A DNA stretch of 64,000 nucleotides from Roseateles toxinivorans (GTDB taxonomy: Bacteria > Pseudomonadota > Gammaproteobacteria > Burkholderiales > Burkholderiaceae_C): assembly GCA_945898095.1 (NCBI GenBank), contig CAMDHE010000006.1, positions 1 to 64,000 on the forward strand. Direction: 5' to 3'. The position numbers and the translations under genes were made by a program. The notes beneath the pieces were generated by a model. The model was given only the letters and a program-made list of their open reading frames with translations, made no database searches and was not told where the DNA came from. Below, piece by piece: positions 30,553 through 38,670 of this stretch (its first letter is position 1; every line of letters starts with the position of its first letter).

Positions 30553-30636
30553 GGTCTGCAGGGGCACACGCCCTTGCACCTGCGGGTGCAAGTCCCGCCG
30601 TGAGTTGATCACAACGAACGAAGTGAAGCGCAACTG
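30553..30636 (+). other. possible truncated group II intron domain I-like remnant
   Basis: Contains CTTGCACC-TGCG-GGTGCAAG hairpin followed by TCCCGCCGTGAG...AACGAAGTGAAGCGCAACTGC, resembling bacterial group II intron 5' regions; ends exactly at repeat copy 2. Confidence 0.35.
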
Positions 30637-30749
30637 CACCGTTGCCGGCGTCACCACCTACGCCTGACGATTTTTATCGGGATGGACCGGGCGTCATATT
30701 CAGGTCATAGGGCGCTGTCAGACTAGGCACTCATGAAACCTGCAGATGC
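30637..30749 (+). repeat. 113-bp direct repeat, copy 2 (promoter and start of PlcP-like gene)
   Basis: Same sequence as 27637-27749 with 2 mismatches; offset exactly 3000 bp. Confidence 0.95.
30691..30721 (+). promoter_or_regulatory. candidate Pho box triplet upstream of PlcP-like gene
   Basis: GCGTCAT-attc-AGGTCAT-agggcg-CTGTCAG, 12 nt before ATG 30733; half-site spacing 11 and 13 bp. Also present in repeat copy 1 (27691-27721). Confidence 0.6.
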
Positions 30750-31599
30750 CTTTTTGCATGCTTTGCATGATCCAAGCGCCGAAGCCGATCAGCATGATCC
30801 GGACGGGCTGCGTTTTCGCACCGTCTGGATCTCTGACATCCATTTGGGTACGCCCGGCTGTCAGGCCGAAGCCTTGCTGGATTTTCTGCGCTGCGTCGAA
30901 TGCGAGCACCTCTATCTGGTCGGCGACATCATCGACGGCTGGCAGCTCAAGCGCAGTTGGTATTGGCCGCAAGCGCACAACGACGTGATTCAAAAGCTCT
31001 TGCGCAAGGCGCGCAAGGGCACCAAAGTGGTGTTCATTCCGGGCAATCATGATGAATTCGCGCGCAAGTACCTGACGCACAATTTCGGCGGTGTTGAGGT
31101 CGTCAAGGACTGTATCCATGTGACGGCCGACGGCAAGAAGTTGTGGATCACGCATGGCGACTTGTTTGACGGGGTCATCCAGATCGCCAAATGGCTGGCC
31201 TATCTGGGCGACACGGCTTATGAGTTCACGCTGAAGCTGAACCGTTATTTGAATTCGCTGCGCGCACGACTGGGCTTGCCTTACTGGAGCTTGTCCAAGT
31301 ATTTGAAGTTGAAGGTCAAACGTGCCGTCAGCTATGTCAGCGACTTCGAGGGCGCAGTGGCGCGCGAGGCGAGGCACCGCGGTGCTGATGGCGTCGTCTG
31401 CGGCCATATTCACCATGCCGAGTTGCGCGACATCGACGGCATCCTCTACGCCAACGACGGTGACTGGGTCGAGAGCCTGACCGCGCTGGTTGAGCATGCT
31501 GACGGCCGGCTCGAAATTCTCGACTGGACCGAACATGCAGCCCGCACCGCGCAGGCTCAGAAAGCCTTGACGAATTCTTTGGTGACGGTTGCCGGTTGA
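30733..31599 (+). CDS. metallophosphoesterase, LpxH-like; candidate PlcP-type phospholipase C
   Basis: 288 aa; WISDIHLGTPGCQ, LVGDIIDGW, PGNHDEFA, THGDLFDG, GHIHHAE. Confidence 0.8.
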   Translation: MKPADAFLHALHDPSAEADQHDPDGLRFRTVWISDIHLGTPGCQAEALLDFLRCVECEHLYLVGDIIDGWQLKRSWYWPQAHNDVIQKLLRKARKGTKVVFIPGNHDEFARKYLTHNFGGVEVVKDCIHVTADGKKLWITHGDLFDGVIQIAKWLAYLGDTAYEFTLKLNRYLNSLRARLGLPYWSLSKYLKLKVKRAVSYVSDFEGAVAREARHRGADGVVCGHIHHAELRDIDGILYANDGDWVESLTALVEHADGRLEILDWTEHAARTAQAQKALTNSLVTVAG

Positions 31600-31646
31600 T
31601 CTGACCTCAGCATGGCCTGAGGCCACACATCCGCATCAGACCGACC

Positions 31647-31874
31647 CTAGTCAGGCGCAATCACGACTGCGCTTGTCAACCCGGCGGACTTTTGCCTGTG
31701 GTCCAGCAACGCTTGCCAGCCTGCTTGCAGGTTTTCAGCAGACTGGGTCAGGAAGATGCCGAAGCTCAGTTGCCGGGTTTGGGCCTGCGCGTGAGAGCTG
31801 GTAATCATTGCAGAAGCAATACCGAATACGGCGGTGCAGACGGACCACTTGACGACGAAGAGCCGAATTTTCAT
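31647..31874 (-). CDS. small exported hypothetical protein
   Basis: 75 aa from ATG 31874 with AGGAG upstream; signal peptide MKIRLFVVKWSVCTAVFGIASAMITSSHAQA. Confidence 0.45.
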   Translation of the reverse strand: MKIRLFVVKWSVCTAVFGIASAMITSSHAQAQTRQLSFGIFLTQSAENLQAGWQALLDHRQKSAGLTSAVVIAPD

Positions 31875-32041
31875 GGGCAGCTCCTGGGATGCTTGCGCAG
31901 AGGTTGCGACTCCTTGCGGGGACTGTGTCGAATGGTCGGGGTCTGGTGGCTTGGCCCCGCGGCATGACGTCCCGCCAAATGAAGGCTTGAAACGCGATGG
32001 AGGTCGACGCAATGCACGCCGGTCAGCATTCGCAGCAAGGT

Positions 32042-32188
32042 TTATTTACCCGATCCTGAGCTGCAAATCAGAGCCGCTAATTCGCGAAATTTGACCTGCG
32101 GCGGGAGGTCGCAAAGCGCCAACTGCATCCTGAAGCAATGGCTCAAGTTGCGCCCATCAAGTGCAAGTTCAACTGCAGATTCGCTCAT
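32042..32188 (-). CDS. possible 48-aa micro-ORF
   Basis: MSESAVELALDGRNLSHCFRMQLALCDLPPQVKFRELAALICSSGSGK, AAAGGAG located upstream of ATG 32188 inside a hairpin loop. Confidence 0.4.
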   Translation of the reverse strand: MSESAVELALDGRNLSHCFRMQLALCDLPPQVKFRELAALICSSGSGK

Positions 32189-32212
32189 CGGTGGACTCCT
32201 TTCACCGATGAG
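32184..32212 (-). promoter_or_regulatory. perfect hairpin sequestering a start codon, SD in loop
   Basis: Minus strand CTCATCGGTG-AAAGGAGTC-CACCGATGAG, 10-bp perfect stem. Confidence 0.6.
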
Positions 32213-32218
32213 GATCAT

Positions 32219-32258
32219 CTACAGTTGATGTGACAGCATGTTGATGTTTATGTGACAG
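32219..32258 (-). promoter_or_regulatory. candidate Pho box array upstream of micro-ORF
   Basis: Minus strand CTGTCAC-ATAA-ACATCAA-CATG-CTGTCAC-ATCA-ACTGTAG at 11-bp steps. Confidence 0.5.
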
Positions 32259-32287
32259 CTGACCCGCGGCTGCGGGTCAGCAACCGG

Positions 32288-33052
32288 TCATTTCCCTTTT
32301 GGGCGGCCGGTTTTCAGTGGTGGGACATTCTTCAATGCTTTCAACATGGCGGTGTCGCTCAGCGAGGCCAGCAATTGCAGGCCGGCCCGCAGCAACTCGC
32401 TCTTTTTGGCTGGGTGTGCAGCTTTCAGCGCGCGCTGCTTTAGCGCATCGATCAAGGCATAGTCGGCGACAGGCATGGTGAAACTGTCGCGCACCAGCTT
32501 TGCCTTTACCGGCTTGACCGGCTTGGCGGCTTCAACTGCAACTGCGGCTTTGACCAAGCCCGCAGCCTTGGGCTGTGCCACTTTGCCTGCCAATGGTGCA
32601 GTTTTGGGTTTGGCCAGAACAGGTTTGAGCTTCGCCGGCTTGGACGCTTGACTGACCTTGCTTGCAGGTTTCTTGCTCGCAGCAGCGGGTGCTGGCGGCT
32701 TGACTGCAACGGCGACCTTGCGGGCCGGCTTGGCTGCGCGAGCCACTGTAGGTGCTGCTTTGACTGGCTTGGTTGGCGCTTTCGGCGGCAACTTGGCAGC
32801 CGATTTTGCAACGGGCTTCGCGACTGTTTTGGGTTTGCTTTTGGCGGCCGCCGCAGTTGGCGTGGCAGCGATTGGCAATGCGGCTGGTGCTTTGGCAGGC
32901 TTTGGAGCTGCGGCTTTGCTTGGACGTTTCGGTGCCGCGCGCTTGGGGCGAGCTGCACTTGTTGGCGTGGCGACTTTCACAATCGGTGCAGCGACCAGAG
33001 CCGAAGCTTCAACGGTTTCGATTTTGGATGGAACGGGTTGTGTGCTGTTCAT
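32288..33052 (-). CDS. histone H1/AlgP-like Lys/Ala/Pro-rich protein with conserved-looking C-terminal tail
   Basis: 254 aa dominated by KPAxxA repeats; C-terminal ~65 aa non-repetitive. Confidence 0.7.
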   Translation of the reverse strand: MNSTQPVPSKIETVEASALVAAPIVKVATPTSAARPKRAAPKRPSKAAAPKPAKAPAALPIAATPTAAAAKSKPKTVAKPVAKSAAKLPPKAPTKPVKAAPTVARAAKPARKVAVAVKPPAPAAASKKPASKVSQASKPAKLKPVLAKPKTAPLAGKVAQPKAAGLVKAAVAVEAAKPVKPVKAKLVRDSFTMPVADYALIDALKQRALKAAHPAKKSELLRAGLQLLASLSDTAMLKALKNVPPLKTGRPKGK

Positions 33053-33227
33053 CTCGATCTCCTGTTGTGGGATAACAGTGTAAATCGTTTATACGGTATT
33101 TTGTCAAGTCGCTGGGGGCGACTGATTGGGCAGGTTGAAAGAGGGGCGCGGGGACTGGGGAGCGGGGAGTGGAACTTAGGGTTTATGCTAGGATAAAATC
33201 ATTGGCACAAATCAATTGGAGACTCAG

Positions 33228-33452
33228 ATGGCCACGATTGCTCAATCCGTTTATCTTGATTCGCAGCCAGGTTTTCTGTGTAAATTGGAAGGCCCGGGGA
33301 CGGTGCTGGACAACCCTTACGTCTATGACGATGCGGCCAAGGAGCTCAAGGCGATGGCAGGCACCGGCCTGATCGAAATCATGAGCGAGCGGTCGATGCA
33401 ATACGCGGGCGACCAGCTGATCGGCGAGATCACGTTCAGGCGCCTGAGCTGA
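33228..33452 (+). CDS. small hypothetical protein
   Basis: 74 aa MATIAQSVYLDSQPGFLCKLEGPGTVLDNPYVYDDAAKELKAMAGTGLIEIMSERSMQYAGDQLIGEITFRRLS with GGAG upstream. Confidence 0.5.
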   Translation: MATIAQSVYLDSQPGFLCKLEGPGTVLDNPYVYDDAAKELKAMAGTGLIEIMSERSMQYAGDQLIGEITFRRLS

Positions 33453-33469
33453 GTTCCCGGAGGTGCCCT

Positions 33470-35293
33470 TTACCTGCCGGCGACAAGGCCCGGCAGGCCG
33501 GTTGCCAGCAAGGGCAGCCAGGAAATCACCAGGGTGCAGAGGAAGATCGCCAGCAGCGCAGGCAGCACCGAAACTGCCACATAGCGCAGCGGTTTGCCGA
33601 ACATCGCCGAAGCAAAATAGATGTTCATGCCGGCCGGTGGGCATAGAAATCCCATCTCCATATTGGCCAGGAAGATGATGCCGAAATGCACCGGGTCGAT
33701 GCCGTAGCTGACCGCCACCGGCAGCAGCAAGGGCACCAGCACGACGATGGCGGCATAAATTTCCATCAGGGCACCGGCGGCGAACAGGAATATGTTCAAC
33801 GCCAGCAGGAAGACGAATTTGTTCGGGATCACGCTTTGTGCCCAGACGCTGGCCGCATCCGGAATGCCGGCGTCGATCAGGAAGTTGGTCAGCGCCAGGG
33901 CCATGCCCAGGATCAACATCACGCCGCCGATGATCTGTGCGCAATCGGTCAAGGCGCGGCCCAGCAAGCGCCAACTCAATTCCCGATGTGCCAGCGCCTG
34001 GGTCAAGACTGCGTAGGCGGCGGTCAGCGCGGCGCTTTCGGTTGGCGTGGTGAAGCCGCCAACCAGTGAGCCGATCGCCACCAACGGTGCCAGCAACTCC
34101 CATTTGGCTTGCCAGAGGGTTTGCCCAAGGCTGCCAACTTGGATCGCGCCGGCAGGTGCCGGCGCTGACAGTCCCTTGCGCTGCAGGAAACCACCGAAAA
34201 CCAGCAGGAAGACCACCATCACGCAGGCGGGCAACAAGCCGGCCAGGAACATCGTGTTGATTGGTACCCGAGCGATGATGGCGTACATGATCAAGGGCAC
34301 TGAAGGTGCCAGCAGGACGCCCAAGGCACTGGCGCTGGTCAATAAGCTGATGCCGCGCTGCTCGGGATAGCCGGCATTGCGCAACATCGGCAGCAGCAGG
34401 CCGCCCAGCGCGAGGATGGTCACGCCGCTGCCGCCAGTGAAAGCGGTGAAGAGAGAGCACAGCACCGCCGACGCAATCACCGTGCCATGCACACCGCTGC
34501 CGAACATTGCCAGGAAGACTGCGCTGAGCCGCTGCGCCGCACCGGTGCGGGCAAAGATCAATCCGGCCAGGGTGAAGAGCGGCAGGGCCGGCAGTGAAGG
34601 GTTGACGGTGATCTGGTAGTGCGACAAAGCCACCGACGCCAAGGGCAGGCCATCCTGCCAGAACAAGGCCAAAGCCAGGCCGCCGAGCACGGCAAAGATC
34701 GGTGCGCCCGCCAAAAGCAAGGCCAGGATGAACAGCCCCGCTGGCAAGATCGGCAATTCCTGGTCAGCTATTGCCACGCCAATGGCAAAGCTGCCAAGCG
34801 GCAGCAGAACGCCGAGTCTTTTCCAAATCTCCGAGTCGACACAGCGCGCCGCCAGCTTGGCGCCGAGCAGCAAGAAGCCCAGCGGCATCACCGCCTGTAC
34901 GGCCCAAACTGGCAGGCCATAAGCCAAGACGTGATTTGCCTGCATTTCAGTGGCGACAAAGCGCCAGCTCGCCAGCGCCAGCAGGCCGCAGATCAGGCTG
35001 GCACCGGCATCGGAAAAAGCCTTCAATGCCGATTTGAAGCGCCCACCGGCCATGTCGCCCAGCCCGCTGCCCAGCGAAGTCAGATGCCCATGGCGCTCGG
35101 CCGCTATCGCGCCAAACATCGCGAGCAGCAGTCCCAGGTGCTGCACCAGCACGGGTGCATTCGCGATGCCCTGGCCCAGCAGCGGTCTCGCAGCGATTTC
35201 CACCAAGGGAATCAGCAGCATCAGCCCCAGCGCAATGATGGCCAGAAATTCATCGGAACGCGCCAGCCAGCGCATGGGTTTGATCGAGTTCAT
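33470..35293 (-). CDS. TRAP transporter permease, fused DctQ-DctM type
   Basis: 607 aa; DctQ-like ~170 aa followed by DctM-like ~430 aa multi-TM region. Confidence 0.8.
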   Translation of the reverse strand: MNSIKPMRWLARSDEFLAIIALGLMLLIPLVEIAARPLLGQGIANAPVLVQHLGLLLAMFGAIAAERHGHLTSLGSGLGDMAGGRFKSALKAFSDAGASLICGLLALASWRFVATEMQANHVLAYGLPVWAVQAVMPLGFLLLGAKLAARCVDSEIWKRLGVLLPLGSFAIGVAIADQELPILPAGLFILALLLAGAPIFAVLGGLALALFWQDGLPLASVALSHYQITVNPSLPALPLFTLAGLIFARTGAAQRLSAVFLAMFGSGVHGTVIASAVLCSLFTAFTGGSGVTILALGGLLLPMLRNAGYPEQRGISLLTSASALGVLLAPSVPLIMYAIIARVPINTMFLAGLLPACVMVVFLLVFGGFLQRKGLSAPAPAGAIQVGSLGQTLWQAKWELLAPLVAIGSLVGGFTTPTESAALTAAYAVLTQALAHRELSWRLLGRALTDCAQIIGGVMLILGMALALTNFLIDAGIPDAASVWAQSVIPNKFVFLLALNIFLFAAGALMEIYAAIVVLVPLLLPVAVSYGIDPVHFGIIFLANMEMGFLCPPAGMNIYFASAMFGKPLRYVAVSVLPALLAIFLCTLVISWLPLLATGLPGLVAGR

Positions 35294-36294
35294 TTGCCGG
35301 CGCGAAAGGCCTTCAGATGGGCGAAGACCTCGTCAAAGGTATCGGCTGGAACCATCACGCCGCGGATGCGCGGGTAGAGCTTTTGCGCCAGCTGATCCCA
35401 TTCATGCATCTGCTCAGCCGTTGGGCGGTTGATCTTCAAGCCGCGCTTGGCCATCGCGTCAACGGCTTCGTTGACTTCCTGTCTGGCCTTGCTGCGCATC
35501 TGAATGCCGGCTTTGTCGCTGGCGCTGCGCAGCGCCGCTTGTACCGCGGGCGACATCTCGCCCCAGGCTTTGCTCGTGACGACCAAAGCGCCGACGATCG
35601 GCGCCCAGTTGATTTCGAGCATGTTCGGCGCGGTCATGTAGATCTGGCTGGCCAGCGCGAAGTAGGGCGTCGACGGCACGACGTTGATCATGCCGGTCTG
35701 GATCGCGGGCAGGATGTCGGAGGTTTCCAGCGGCACCGGTGTGTAGCCCAGGCTTTTCATGATGTCCTGCTGCTCGGATTCAGAGCCCCAGGCAAAGAAT
35801 TTCATCTTCTTGAAGTCGTCCGGTCGGGTGGCCGGGTCTTTGGAGAAAAAGCGTACCCAGCCGGCGTCACCCCAGGCGAGCACGATGAAGCCCTTGTCGA
35901 GGAATTTCTTTTCCATCGCCGGGCGCATTTTTTCGCGCACATAGTCGACTTCGTCCCAGCTCTTGAACAGCAGCGGCAGACTTTGCAATGCGCTGATCGA
36001 GGGCTCGATTTCACGCAGGCCGACAACCGACAGCAGCGCGCCCTGCAACTGCCCGATGCGCATGCGCCGCGCTAGCTCGGCCTCGCCGCCCTGGCTGCCA
36101 TCGGCATAGACCAGGTATTTGGCATTGCCGCCCTGGGCATTGCGCCAGACTTCACCCAGCTCCATCAGCTGGCGGTGGTAAAGCGAATTTTTTGGCGCGA
36201 CGGTACCGATCCGCAATTGCTTGTCTGCGGCCCAGGCGCTGCCGGTCAGGATCGCGGCCAGCAGGAGCAGGGCAAGGTTCAGTTTTTTCTTCAT
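35290..36294 (-). CDS. TRAP transporter substrate-binding protein DctP
   Basis: 334 aa; signal peptide; GTVAPKNSLYHRQLMELGEVW, downstream DctQM. Confidence 0.8.
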   Translation of the reverse strand: MKKKLNLALLLLAAILTGSAWAADKQLRIGTVAPKNSLYHRQLMELGEVWRNAQGGNAKYLVYADGSQGGEAELARRMRIGQLQGALLSVVGLREIEPSISALQSLPLLFKSWDEVDYVREKMRPAMEKKFLDKGFIVLAWGDAGWVRFFSKDPATRPDDFKKMKFFAWGSESEQQDIMKSLGYTPVPLETSDILPAIQTGMINVVPSTPYFALASQIYMTAPNMLEINWAPIVGALVVTSKAWGEMSPAVQAALRSASDKAGIQMRSKARQEVNEAVDAMAKRGLKINRPTAEQMHEWDQLAQKLYPRIRGVMVPADTFDEVFAHLKAFRAGK

Positions 36295-36306
36295 TGGAGG
36301 CCTGAT

Positions 36307-37263
36307 TCAAAAGAGATCGTCAGCGTTGTCGAGCAGCCATTGCGCGCGCTCGCCCATCACTTCGTTTGACAAATTCGGGTGCAGCAAACTCACCGCATGA
36401 GCTTGGCGCAGCAGGGCTTCAAAGCCAGCGCGGTCGCCTCCCGGCAAGGCAATGGATTCGGCCTTGGCGACATAGGCGCCGGCATTTTCCCCGCGGCTGA
36501 AGGTGATGGCCTGGTCGAAATAGGCCAGCGCCTGGGTCTGCGAACCACCAGGGCGCACTGACTCGAAAGTCCCGATCAAGCTGGCCAACGCGCCCTCACC
36601 ATGGCCGGGGTCGCGCTGCCAGGCCAGCGTGGCCAGGCGGATCGCCAAAGGCAGGTCGGCGACGATTTCGGGGTCGTCCTTCGAGTTGCTGATGCGGCCG
36701 CCCCAAGAGGCGGCGGCCCAGTAGGCCAGACCGATCTGGCGCTGACTCAGCTGCGGCCAGCGGGCTGGGTCGGGGCTCGCCAGCGCGGCCCGAAAGCCCG
36801 GCTGCTGGCGCTCGAGCGCGGCCATCGCATGTTGATGCGCGCGCCAGTACAGGCGGGCCGCGCGGACGCGCAACTTTTGCGCAGCCCGCGAGTCCTTGGA
36901 CTCGATGCGGTCGGCCTCGGCCGAGACAAAGGCAAAGGCATATTGCGTGAAACCTCCCGCCACCGCTTCAGCCAAGGCAAAGCTGTCAGGCGACTGGCTC
37001 AAAACCGACTCGGACAGCTTCAGGTAAAACGCCGCGGCCTCCCTGGCCAACTGGGTGTCGGTTTCAGCGCCCTGGTTCTGCTGCGCAAGTTCCTTGGCCG
37101 CGCCTTGCACGATCAGCATGCGCGGCGAGCAGGCGCACAGCAGGGTGAGCAGCATCAGCACCAGTCCCTGCCTGGCGCCGTCACTCAGCCTGCCCACAGG
37201 CGGGGGCTGAAAGGTTGGCACGGGGTGGGTGGTCGGGGTAGGCAGCAGTCGGGGATTTTTCAC
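36307..37263 (-). CDS. TRAP-associated TatT-like component
   Basis: 318 aa; lipoprotein-like N-terminus (LLCAC) and helical-repeat body; operonic with DctP/DctQM. Confidence 0.65.
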   Translation of the reverse strand: MKNPRLLPTPTTHPVPTFQPPPVGRLSDGARQGLVLMLLTLLCACSPRMLIVQGAAKELAQQNQGAETDTQLAREAAAFYLKLSESVLSQSPDSFALAEAVAGGFTQYAFAFVSAEADRIESKDSRAAQKLRVRAARLYWRAHQHAMAALERQQPGFRAALASPDPARWPQLSQRQIGLAYWAAASWGGRISNSKDDPEIVADLPLAIRLATLAWQRDPGHGEGALASLIGTFESVRPGGSQTQALAYFDQAITFSRGENAGAYVAKAESIALPGGDRAGFEALLRQAHAVSLLHPNLSNEVMGERAQWLLDNADDLF

Positions 37264-37351
37264 GCTCCAACGATAGCTGCGGAATATGAAAAATTGGTGT
37301 CCACTTTTGCTCCGCCGACCTGCGCGCTGTGGTTTGCATCAAACAACTGAA

Positions 37352-37382
37352 CCGTCACGCGGTTTTCATCTTTGCCTGTCAT
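37352..37382 (+). promoter_or_regulatory. candidate Pho box triplet upstream of lplT
   Basis: CCGTCAC-gcgg-TTTTCAT-ctttgc-CTGTCAT (11/13 spacing). Confidence 0.6.
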
Positions 37383-37410
37383 GCTGGCGTCTTTCGCAAG
37401 GTCAGCCGCC

Positions 37411-38667
37411 ATGCCACCTGGTTTTCAGCGCTTGATTGCGGCGCAATTCTTTTCAGCCTTGGCCGACAACGCGCTGTTGATCGTCACCATCGCTCTATTG
37501 CAGGAGCAGGGCTTGCCGGGTTGGTGGGCGCCGCTGCTGAAGTTCTCATTCACCCTGTCCTATGTCCTGCTGGCGCCTTTCGTCGGTCCGCTGGCCGATG
37601 CATTCCCCAAGGCAAAGCTGATGGCGTGGATGAATGCAGTCAAGGTGCTGGGCCTGCTGGCCTTGCTGCTCGGTGCCCATCCGATGTTGGCCTTCGGCGT
37701 GATCGGATTTGGCGCCGCAGCCTATGCGCCGGCCAAATACGGCTTGATCACCGAGTTGGTGGGTCCGCAGCGCCTGGTGCTGGCCAATGGCTGGCTGGAG
37801 GTGTCGGTGGTCGGCGCAGTCTTGCTTGGCACGATGCTGGGCGGCTTGCTGATCAGTCCTTGGCTGCTCGACGCCGCGCTGGTATCGGCAGGCCAGGCTT
37901 GGCTGAGTGGCTGGGGCTTGCTCGATGGCTCCAGGCTGGCTCCGGCGATGTTGTCTTTGCTGTTGGTCTATGCGGCGGCGTCCTGGCTGAATACCGGCGT
38001 GCCCGACAGTGGCGCCCGCTATGCCGCTTGTCGGCCGCACCCGCTGGCTTTGCTGCGGGATTTCTGGCGTGCCAATTTACTCCTCTGGCGCGACAGAGAT
38101 GGCGGGCTGTCGCTCGCCGTCACGACGCTGTTCTGGGGTCTGGGCGCAACGCTGCAATTTGCCTTGCTGCGCTGGTCTGCCGAAGTGCTGGATTTGCCTC
38201 TGCATCAGGCCAGCTACCTGCAGGCTGCTGTAGCTGTCGGAGTGATTGGCGGGGCCGCCTTGGCAGCCTGGTGGGTGCCGTTGAGCCGGGCCAAGAATAT
38301 GCTCGGCTACGGTGTCCTGCTGGGGCTGCTGGTTCCGGCCATTGCCAGCACGACTGAACTCCGGTTTGCCTTGCCGCTCTTGATGCTGACCGGTGCAGTC
38401 GGTGGTTTGCTGGTGGTGCCGCTGAATGCCTTGCTGCAATATCGTGGCTACCAACTGTTGAGCGCCGGTCGCTCGATTGCCGTTCAGGGCTTCAATGAAA
38501 ACGCCAGCGTGCTGGGCATGCTCTGCGCCTACGCGATGCTGTCAAGCCTGGGGCTGCCGACTGTCAAGGTGATGTGGGGCTTCGGCCTTTGTATCGCCCT
38601 TGCGATGGCTGGGCTGATCTGGCGCGAGCGCAGCAATGCAGCAGGCTTGGCTGCCCGGTCGCCCTGA
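37411..38667 (+). CDS. lplT: lysophospholipid transporter LplT
   Basis: MFS; MPPGFQRLIAAQFFSALADNALLIVTIALL...; start placed at 37411 because the upstream ATGs lie in or at the edge of the Pho box. Confidence 0.8.
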   Translation: MPPGFQRLIAAQFFSALADNALLIVTIALLQEQGLPGWWAPLLKFSFTLSYVLLAPFVGPLADAFPKAKLMAWMNAVKVLGLLALLLGAHPMLAFGVIGFGAAAYAPAKYGLITELVGPQRLVLANGWLEVSVVGAVLLGTMLGGLLISPWLLDAALVSAGQAWLSGWGLLDGSRLAPAMLSLLLVYAAASWLNTGVPDSGARYAACRPHPLALLRDFWRANLLLWRDRDGGLSLAVTTLFWGLGATLQFALLRWSAEVLDLPLHQASYLQAAVAVGVIGGAALAAWWVPLSRAKNMLGYGVLLGLLVPAIASTTELRFALPLLMLTGAVGGLLVVPLNALLQYRGYQLLSAGRSIAVQGFNENASVLGMLCAYAMLSSLGLPTVKVMWGFGLCIALAMAGLIWRERSNAAGLAARSP

Positions 38668-38670
38668 CTT

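Noticed and set aside
27637-30749. Classical composite transposon or IS insertion
   Set aside because: No transposase ORF or terminal inverted repeats; the flanking direct repeat is 113 bp, too long for a normal target duplication.
32258-32281. Perfect hairpin GCTGACCCGC-ggct-GCGGGTCAGC as a terminator of the histone-like gene
   Set aside because: Well positioned but lacks a U-run; left as unproven.
32288-33083. Low-complexity repeats as a possible CRISPR or tandem repeat array
   Set aside because: They are codon-level KPA repeats of the histone-like protein, with no constant repeat/spacer units.
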